Below are positions 1 to 5,831 of a DNA stretch of 36,786 nt, piece after piece (the first letter of the stretch is position 1; every line of letters begins with the position of its first letter). Source of the stretch: an uncultured Gammaproteobacteria bacterium. Its GTDB lineage: Bacteria > Pseudomonadota > Gammaproteobacteria > Pseudomonadales > Pseudohongiellaceae. The stretch lies in contig CAIOZF010000164.1 of the NCBI GenBank assembly GCA_903862645.1, positions 1 through 36,786 of the forward strand, given 5' to 3'. The notes beneath the pieces are model-generated. The model was not told where the DNA came from. It did not search any database and saw only the letters and a program-made list of their open reading frames with translations. The position numbers and the translations under genes are program-made.

Positions 1-197
1 AGTGCTCGCGAGGACGAGTCTCGACAGCGAGTTTGTAGACGCCTGCACGAGTACCGGCAAGTTAGACTCTCTGGAAGCCTATCTGGACAGGCCTGCAATT
101 CTCGGTCGCGACGACCGTGCTGGAGGCATGGTCATGAATTTTGCGAATGAGATGGTCGGTAATTATCCCTCAGATACGACTGGCCCCGGCGTTTAAT

Positions 198-540
198 TCA
201 GACGACCCAGTTCTCCAGCCGAATTTCCGGTGCATTCTCGAACTGTTTGATATTGTTGGTGACAACCAGCATGCCTTGCGAACGAGAGTGCCCGGCGATC
301 ATTTCATCACAGGGGCCGATTGGCCTACCCATTTTCTTCAACTCGGCTCTGAGTTGCCCCGGGTGAATCGCCGCGTCGTTGTCGTAGGGCAACACCTCCA
401 GGCGGGCAGCTAATCCTTCAATCTCACGCAGGTTTCGTTCGACAGCAGCAGAGGCTTCAGCCCCGTAAATCAATTCCCATGAGTGTCACCGACGAGACAC
501 ACATCCAGTAAGCATTGACCTGCGTACAACCTTTTGTTGC
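198..540 (-). pseudogene. vapC: VapC-type PIN-domain toxin remnant, frameshifted and N-terminally truncated
   Basis: The 91 codons ending at 198 match the C-terminal two thirds of VapC endoribonucleases: an IYGAE start, an ARLEVLPYD stretch, RAELKKMGRPIGPCDEMIAGH carrying the PIN acidic residues, then LVVTNN and RLENW at the end. Upstream, another frame encodes CVSSVTLM, which in this family runs straight into ELIYGAE. Removing one base from the three-C run at 476-478 restores SSVTLM-ELIYGAE, so one inserted base broke the gene. The first 35-45 residues, with the LDTN motif that carries the first catalytic Asp, are absent, and no VapB antitoxin gene lies upstream. A dead toxin relic is the best reading. 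The family call is confident; the original start is unknown. Confidence 0.75.
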
Positions 541-606
541 TTTTATGAACGGCAACTTTCCGGCCCAAAGTACAGGGATGGAGAGTGCACTTCAAAAGCG
601 TTTAGT

Positions 607-846
607 TTGTTCACGAGAGGCCCTCTGTTGCTGCTGCGCACTTGCCGTTTAATGATAGCCGTCGGTACTGGACTCGCTCTCGTAGGGGTGCTGGGACTGG
701 TGCTTGGTTTTACCGGATTAATCAATCTCGATGTGTTCGCGTTTGGGATATCGGCAGGTGCTCGTGTTGTGGGGACTCTGGCTATAACCGGTTGCCTTCT
801 GGGTGCACTTGGTTGTTTTTGGCTGGAATTCAATAATGAATCGTAA
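607..846 (+). CDS. Small two-helix membrane protein, unknown function
   Basis: This encodes at most 79 residues with two hydrophobic helices (about residues 16-38 and 48-72) joined by a short loop, and ends in a short polar tail. A TTG at 607 gives the longest form. An ATG at 652 would give 64 residues that begin exactly at the first helix, and neither has a convincing ribosome binding site. The next small gene starts 17 bases downstream, so the two may be cotranscribed. I do not recognise a family. The open frame and clean helices are the only evidence. Confidence 0.45.
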   Translation: MFTRGPLLLLRTCRLMIAVGTGLALVGVLGLVLGFTGLINLDVFAFGISAGARVVGTLAITGCLLGALGCFWLEFNNES

Positions 847-863
847 ATCTTTACAGGTGATGT

Positions 864-1046
864 ATGTTCCGAAAATCTGATTTTTTTATCATTCTGGCGG
901 TAATGGTTTCGTTCGCGATTTCCGCGTACCTCTGGTTTGTGCTGAATGACCGTGAACAGGCAATTTTTACAGCCATTTGGATTCCATCCATCTTTACTTT
1001 CGGAATCTATTTCAAATTGTGCGCGCTGATGAGTAAAACTAAATGA
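864..1046 (+). CDS. Small two-helix membrane protein, unknown function
   Basis: This is a 60-residue protein with two membrane segments (about residues 7-27 and 33-53) and a basic C-terminus (MSKTK), which predicts cytoplasmic ends. The ATG is preceded by an AGGTGAT Shine-Dalgarno-like sequence at good spacing. Its stop overlaps the start of the next ORF in an ATGA arrangement (1043-1046), so translation is probably coupled. No family is recognised. The gene is more credible than its upstream neighbour because of the binding site and the coupled gene that follows. Confidence 0.6.
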   Translation: MFRKSDFFIILAVMVSFAISAYLWFVLNDREQAIFTAIWIPSIFTFGIYFKLCALMSKTK

Positions 1047-1198
1047 GCTTAGATCTCTTACCTTTTTCGATAGGGGTTTTCCTGCTACTGATCACCGGAC
1101 TGGTTCTGACAGTGATCGAGTTCGCCGATCTGGGGAAGCAGGAAGACCAGCGGAATACCGACCGCGAGGCAAAGCAGGCTACAAAGCAGAGGGATTGA
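1043..1198 (+). CDS. 51-residue single-helix protein coupled to the gene upstream
   Basis: The ATG overlaps the stop codon of the preceding gene (ATGA). The product has one hydrophobic helix (about residues 6-25), an acidic turn, then a strongly charged Lys/Arg/Gln/Asp tail (about residues 31-51). One membrane anchor with a polar cytoplasmic tail is the likely shape. It is below the length cut-off of most gene finders. Coupling and the helix-plus-tail design argue for a real gene; function is unknown. It may form a complex with the two small membrane proteins before it. Confidence 0.5.
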   Translation: MSLDLLPFSIGVFLLLITGLVLTVIEFADLGKQEDQRNTDREAKQATKQRD

Positions 1199-1207
1199 GG
1201 ACTCTCA

Positions 1208-1372
1208 ATGGCGCACCTGGAAAGCCCTACAGATAATTCGATTGCGTTTTCTGGAGATAAAGTATGCGTTCGAGAAATGAACAAGATCAGACAGCTGGAT
1301 AACAGTGGTCAGCTGGACTTGCAGGTCATGTCGCTTCAACGGCAGCCAGGATTGGATAGAGAGAACAGCTAG
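1208..1372 (+). CDS. Small soluble ORF (54 codons) ending at a hairpin
   Basis: An ATG at 1208 lies 7-8 bases after a GAGGA ribosome-binding-like sequence that overlaps the stop of the previous small gene. The ORF runs 54 codons to a TAG at 1370-1372, and a perfect 12-bp inverted repeat begins two bases later. The product is polar, with no membrane segment, no recognisable motif and a single Cys. It may be the last gene of the small-gene cluster. Its function and even its translation are unproven. Confidence 0.35.
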   Translation: MAHLESPTDNSIAFSGDKVCVREMNKIRQLDNSGQLDLQVMSLQRQPGLDRENS

Positions 1373-1373
1373 C

Positions 1374-1403
1374 AAATGCTTTTTGTGAACGCAAAAAGCA
1401 TTT
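1374..1403. terminator. Perfect 12-bp stem-loop closing the small-gene cluster
   Basis: The arms AAATGCTTTTTG (1374-1385) and CAAAAAGCATTT (1392-1403) are perfectly complementary around a 6-base loop. There is no uninterrupted U tract after the stem, so it is not a textbook rho-independent terminator. Its place right after the last stop codon suggests transcript end formation or protection of the 3' end. Confidence 0.5.
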
Positions 1404-1550
1404 AGCTGAAATGCTCTAACGAATGCGGCTATTGAACTTTACGAGAGTTTCTCAATTTCTGAGACCTCCGGAAAATTGCAGCATAACCCCTTCTTATGGA
1501 CCAAAGGATTGCGGGGCGACAAGCCCTCGCTGTTGCTTTGTAATTTCAAT

Positions 1551-1571
1551 TGACCCACTTCCGCTGGGTCA
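1551..1571. repeat. TGACCCA/TGGGTCA inverted repeat, possible IS21-family end remnant
   Basis: TGACCCA at 1551-1557 is inverted as TGGGTCA at 1565-1571, followed by TTTCCTATGCAATTCC. The minus strand at 10302-10341 carries a closely related string (TGACCC, TTTC, GATGCAATTCC, then GTGGGTCA). Multiple GGGTCA-containing terminal repeats are characteristic of IS21-family elements. No IstA or IstB coding remnant is seen nearby, so the assignment is inference. Confidence 0.3.
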
Positions 1572-2226
1572 GTTTCCTATGCAATTCCGCAGGCCATCGT
1601 GGTCGGTTGTGTCTCCCGCGTCTAAAACACGCAACATCGCCCCAACCGCCAGATCATAATCCATCTTCTCCCCCTGCCAGCGCGCCGCCGCTTGGGGTCA
1701 GAAATTCGAACTGCTGCACATGATGCGCATCCACGTAGCGGGATTCGCAGCAGCCTGGAAAGCGGCAACCGTGATCGCGAATCTGGAGAGCACGTCGGAT
1801 AGAAGGCGGAATGGCGCGGGTCTTGCGGCCGACACTCAGCACATTGCCGCTGGAGTCCTCCAGCACTGGGACCAATGAAGCGTCGCAGCACAGACGTCTT
1901 GCAGTGGCTGGCGACAAGGGCGAGTGATGGGCACCGCTCTCGATTGAGCAATGCTGTTCATTGCCATGTTCGATGTGGAGCACCACCTGATATTTGTCGG
2001 CGGACGAAAGTGGCTGCAATCCTTCTTCCATCGTGCTCATCGCCTGCTCGGCCAACCCGAGCAACGCATCGACACGTTTCTGCGGAAACGTTTTTTCCGG
2101 AAACTTTTCCGCATCTTCATCCTGAGTGACAGGTGGATTTTGTGCGGCGTTGATGTGCCCGGCGAGACGCGTAATCTCGTCGCTGAGTGCGGCATTGTCT
2201 GCAGGGATAAGAGCGAGAGAAGAGAT
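1569..2226 (-). pseudogene. DUF222/HNH endonuclease-family gene, eroded by internal deletions
   Basis: Three collinear pieces of a DUF222-HNH (13E12 repeat) protein are readable on this strand. The first is an N-terminal piece ending DEITRLAGHINAA (about 2147-2210). The second is a central to C-terminal piece with KRVDALLGLAEQA, SPATARRLCCDASLVPVLED, SVGRKTRAIPPSIRRAL, RDHGCRFPGC and YVDAHHV (about 1710-2100). The third, in another frame, is a tail WQGEKMDYDLAVGAML (about 1620-1690). The middle of DUF222 is missing between pieces one and two. The second half of the HNH motif is missing between two and three, just after DAHH. A stop precedes the first piece, so no start remains. The catalytic core is incomplete and the gene is dead. 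Confidence 0.8.
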
Positions 2227-2557
2227 CTATGACATTACACGATTCCTTCATGAAAAGGCCACAAATGGATGTTCATAACATACTGTTTATATATACATTT
2301 TATAGCTCTATCTCGATGATTTAAATGCTAAATATCCACATATATTTTCACGAAAAAAACATTAATCCTGCGTCACCGCTATCCCCAGTTCTGGCCAGAA
2401 CGCTCTCAATCTGCAGATCATAAAAGATGATGCGTTCAACAATATCAATGATGAGAGTTTGATGCTTCTGGCCCGTACTAGGCTTTAGCATCTGCATAAT
2501 CAATTTAACCAGCCTGTCCGACACAGTTGTGCTGGAGCATGAGATCGGCTGTGATGA
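2227..2557. other. AT-rich intergenic stretch, no gene supported
   Basis: This is noticeably AT-rich around 2260-2350, unlike its surroundings. A 71-codon minus-strand ORF (2348-2563) has no recognisable motif. I see no RNA gene or clear regulatory site. Confidence 0.4.
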
Positions 2558-2773
2558 AGCCACGGACTTACTTCAGAGTGGTGGCCAACAACGCCGGGGT
2601 TCCTGCTGGCGGCCCTGCTGGATCAAGGGCTGATTCAGCGCAGGGAAGGCAAGTCTCGACACTATGTCCTGACAGACAAAGCCCGCACGGTCGGCAATGG
2701 GCTAAAGGCCTCGCAACTCGCCGCTATGCCGATCGTTGGCGTTTCCAGAGACTTCTTGATTGCGTGGACGTAA
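2558..2773 (+). pseudogene. Headless 71-codon ORF, possible C-terminal gene fragment
   Basis: This frame opens right after a stop codon and has no ATG, yet reads like a folded protein: SEWWPTTPGFLLAALLDQGL, then REGKSRHYVLTDKAR, ending VSRDFLIAWT. A DQGLIQRREG...YVLTDKAR pattern resembles the end of a winged-helix or antirepressor-like domain, where a strand follows a 'no/low-number' helix, but I cannot name a family. With vapC and DUF222 relics on either side, a truncated gene end is the most economical reading. Confidence 0.3.
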
Positions 2774-2787
2774 CGCTAGCCTGGGAC

Positions 2788-3039
2788 TCAACGCTGCTTG
2801 TACTGCGTCGGGCAGTAGCCGCGACTGATCTCAGGATTGCGCAGTTTCAGATGTTTTGAGGCACGCCCGCTGACGCGCTCACGCCACAATTCAAAGCTGC
2901 CGCGCTTCAGGGAACTGCGCATCAGAAGGATTACCTGCGACTCATTCAAGCCAAATTGCAGTTCAATCGCTTCAAACGGCGTACGGTCTTCCCACGCCAT
3001 TTCGATGATTCTGGAGTTTTCTTCTTCGGTTAACGACAT
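2788..3039 (-). CDS. TIGR03643/DUF2805 family protein
   Basis: This 83-residue protein has the family's near-invariant wording: LTEEENSRIIEMAWEDRTPF, then FGLNESQVILLMRSSLKR, then RVSGRASKHLKLRNPE and the YCPTQYK end. The helix content suggests a small helix-turn-helix-like domain. The function of the family is not established. The ATG at 3039 follows AGGA at 9 bases. It is full length and intact, standing alone between decayed genes and the amidase, with no visible partner gene. Confidence 0.9.
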   Translation of the reverse strand: MSLTEEENSRIIEMAWEDRTPFEAIELQFGLNESQVILLMRSSLKRGSFELWRERVSGRASKHLKLRNPEISRGYCPTQYKQR

Positions 3040-3434
3040 TGGTACATTCCTGCATCCACCGCATGACTGATATTCAGCATATTGCCACCATCTGCCAGGA
3101 ACAAGTAATACGGCAACAGCTCAGCGTTCGACATATCTGCAAACTCGGGGTAGAGCCCGAAAGAATCGGAAGGGAGGTCAAACAAACTCCGCTTTGCGCA
3201 GAAGCTACCATTTTATACGAACAATCAACAGACAGACATCACTCAGGCAGCCGACCTCGCCGGCTCCCGCAATAGGCAGGTCTATATCCGAAAAACCCTG
3301 CATACTCCCCCTACATTCGGCCGTACATGGACGGCAACGGACGGATGCGGCGTGGTGTGATTGCCGGACTATGCATTCTGCGGTTTGCATAGCCCGACTT
3401 TCACGTGCATCAGTTGGAGGTAGCTCGGCGCAGC
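3040..3434. other. Intergenic region between DUF2805 gene and amidase gene
   Basis: This contains the upstream region of the minus-strand DUF2805 gene and the downstream region of the amidase gene. Several short overlapping frames exist on both strands, none with recognisable residues. No terminator with a U tract was found after the amidase stop. Confidence 0.4.
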
Positions 3435-5783
3435 TTACTCCAGTGGGCCGAATGCGGCAGGTGGCACTCGGTGCCCGGTCGCCCTTTCGTAAGCGGAAGC
3501 GGCCTTTACCAGAGTTGCTTCATCGCCCGGGCCTGCCCAGAAATTGATGCTGAACGGCATCGGTTGAGCCATGAGTGATTGTGTATCGCCAGTCACCAGG
3601 GTGTAGGTTTTCTTGTCGTCGCTCAGCACATATTTGGGCTCGTAGACGATCTGATTGAAGCCGGCGGGAATTGTAATTTCCGGTGCGCCAAGCAGGTCGG
3701 TAATCGAGGGTCCGGCTGCCGTGCGGCTGTTGATCTCGGGTTCACGATCAATGCCAATCTTCCATTGCGGCACACTCATGTTGGGGTGCACGAAAAAGTC
3801 GATCTGATTCTCACGCATGACCTTGAGTATCGCCAATCTGAACACGTGCTGCATCTTGATGCGATCCATCCCTTGCGTGGCACGGGTGTCCTGCACATTG
3901 ACTGCTGCAGCATTCTGCACGCCCACCGCTTGCGAATTGGCGCGCCATTTGGAGTTGGCAGCATAACTGGCCGAATTGTTAACGCGCGCATCGCCGCGCT
4001 CCGTCAGATACTTTTCCACACTGAAGGCAGTGATGTTTGTATTGTCCAGTCCATTGATGATGCGGCGCATGTTCAACGCGGGTGACAGCGGCGCCTCTCC
4101 CAGAGCGAGTTTGACCATGTAATCTTTGGTTCTCACGTCGTAGCCAGGCACAGCGAACTCTGGTTCATCGTCTTTCATCTGGAAGAAGTACTCAGGCGCC
4201 ATGAAGGCGATTGTCTCGGCAAACGCATCCTGGAAAGTATATTCCATATTAGGCACGGAGGGATCGTCTGGATACATTGGGTCGAATGATTCCACTACCT
4301 CTGCGCCGAGCTGATCGCGCAGCACGTCCTTGATCTCCTGATCAACGCGCTCACTGATCGCCACATCGTTGGGCGTGTGGTGCACCATGTACTCCCGCAC
4401 AATACCAATACGCATGCCTTGCAGCGGCTTGGCGTTGCCTTCCAGTTCTTCCTCGCTTACCACAAATGATTCGAACGGCTCTTCTGATATCAGGCCATCT
4501 GGAATGGCCGTGAAGATGTCTTTTGAATCAAAGTAGCCACGCTCGGGGCTTTTCATCGCGTCAATAACGCGGGCGGAGTCGCCGATCGAGTGGCAAAGTG
4601 CACCGGGTCGATGATTGATGAACTGCGCCGTCATGGATCCATCTTCCGATGTCAGTCCCTTGGTGGTCACGAAGCTGGCTATTGAATTCTGGGCCGCAGG
4701 CTCCCGGCACGAGCCACCAGTGGTTTCACAAATAGCGCAGGTAACCAGGCTTGCGGATACCGATACGCCGGCGCCGCCGCTTGAGGGGCCTGCCGAGCGC
4801 TCTGTGTCGTAGGGGTTGCACACATGCCCTGCCCAGCTGCTTCTGATGGAGCCTCCGCCACCGACAAAGGATGCAGTCGGCTCAATGTCGCCATCGGCGG
4901 TGAAGTTGACCTCTGCCGCAATCGTGACCGCCAGGATTATCGCGCCTTTGTTGCGCAGTTCAGCCACTATGGTGGAATCGTCAGGAGCCGCATCCATGGC
5001 GAAGTTCACGTCGTTGCCCCCTGTGGAACGCATGTCCTTGACGTCATACCAGTCCTTCACCGAAATGGTCGCGCAGTACATTGGCAGACTGGCCAGGTCA
5101 GGTCGATTGCCGTAAAGCGCGTCCAGCTCGGCTGCGCGCTCCAGCGCATCGGGCTGCTGACGAAACTGCTCGCAGCCCTCTGGCGCACCTGCCGGCAGTG
5201 GTCCAGTCGTGGGATGGGCATCAAACTCGCCCTTGCACGTCACAGAGCGTTCACCGCGAATATTGATCGTCTCCAAGGCATTGACCTGACGGGCATTGGG
5301 GATGCCCGCCACCATGCCGTATTGCTGCAAGACACTCGGGTCCGAAATGGTGGATTCCATCCTGCCCAGGTCAAGTGGCAAACCCGCATACTCATCCAGA
5401 TTGGGAAGGTAGGTGGAAGCGGAGCGTGTCGACGTGGGAAACATAACAGGTGCTCGCGCGCGAACAGCACCCAGAGCCTGGGCAACGGGTCCGCCATCCT
5501 CCGTGACAAGCGCCGTACACACACCGTTATAGGCTGCGGCCCTGTCTATGTAAGCCTGAACGACTCCCACACAGGTGGTTTGACCGCTTTGAATAGCTTG
5601 TTGTATGTCATCAATTGAGGCTTCGGCCACTTGAAACCCGTCTGCGGCCGCTGCCAACGCGGGCGCAAGGCTCAATACCAATATTGTGCTGGCCATAGCC
5701 GACTTGAGCCAGCTGCGCGGATGCAGCTGGCGTTGTCTGTCATTGGCCGGAAGTTTTTGCATTACGTTATCGCGGTAAAACAT
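3435..5783 (-). CDS. Exported amidase of the amidase-signature family
   Basis: This 782-residue hydrolase probably cleaves an amide bond of an imported or periplasmic substrate. A basic start (residues 1-27) and a hydrophobic Ala/Leu stretch (about 28-46, ending LAAAADG) form a long signal peptide. The amidase-signature triad is present: Lys243 in SVKDWYDV, cis-Ser334 in GPSSGGAG and the nucleophile Ser358 in TTGGSCREPA. Ser334 and Ser358 are 24 residues apart, as in fatty acid amide hydrolase. The usual GTD before the nucleophile loop reads CET. Extra Cys residues would suit an oxidising periplasm. The ATG follows GGAG at 7 bases. It lies 48 bases downstream of a TonB-dependent receptor gene on the same strand, which suggests an uptake-and-cleavage operon. 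The substrate is unknown. Confidence 0.88.
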   Translation of the reverse strand: MFYRDNVMQKLPANDRQRQLHPRSWLKSAMASTILVLSLAPALAAAADGFQVAEASIDDIQQAIQSGQTTCVGVVQAYIDRAAAYNGVCTALVTEDGGPVAQALGAVRARAPVMFPTSTRSASTYLPNLDEYAGLPLDLGRMESTISDPSVLQQYGMVAGIPNARQVNALETINIRGERSVTCKGEFDAHPTTGPLPAGAPEGCEQFRQQPDALERAAELDALYGNRPDLASLPMYCATISVKDWYDVKDMRSTGGNDVNFAMDAAPDDSTIVAELRNKGAIILAVTIAAEVNFTADGDIEPTASFVGGGGSIRSSWAGHVCNPYDTERSAGPSSGGAGVSVSASLVTCAICETTGGSCREPAAQNSIASFVTTKGLTSEDGSMTAQFINHRPGALCHSIGDSARVIDAMKSPERGYFDSKDIFTAIPDGLISEEPFESFVVSEEELEGNAKPLQGMRIGIVREYMVHHTPNDVAISERVDQEIKDVLRDQLGAEVVESFDPMYPDDPSVPNMEYTFQDAFAETIAFMAPEYFFQMKDDEPEFAVPGYDVRTKDYMVKLALGEAPLSPALNMRRIINGLDNTNITAFSVEKYLTERGDARVNNSASYAANSKWRANSQAVGVQNAAAVNVQDTRATQGMDRIKMQHVFRLAILKVMRENQIDFFVHPNMSVPQWKIGIDREPEINSRTAAGPSITDLLGAPEITIPAGFNQIVYEPKYVLSDDKKTYTLVTGDTQSLMAQPMPFSINFWAGPGDEATLVKAASAYERATGHRVPPAAFGPLE

Positions 5784-5831
5784 GGCAATTCTCCGGTTCA
5801 GTCTAAATAATTTGGTTTTTTTGGATCCAAC

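Noticed and set aside
2-196. 64-codon open frame at the left edge
   Set aside because: No recognisable residues, no codon signal I can see, and it may only be the random end of an open frame cut by the window edge.
2348-2563. 71-codon minus-strand frame with TLIIDIVERIIFYDLQIESV
   Set aside because: The sequence looks faintly protein-like, but no family, ribosome site or neighbour supports it.
4824-5618. 264-codon frame opposite the amidase gene
   Set aside because: It is antisense to a clearly conserved enzyme gene and has no domain of its own; long antisense frames are expected in GC-rich coding DNA.
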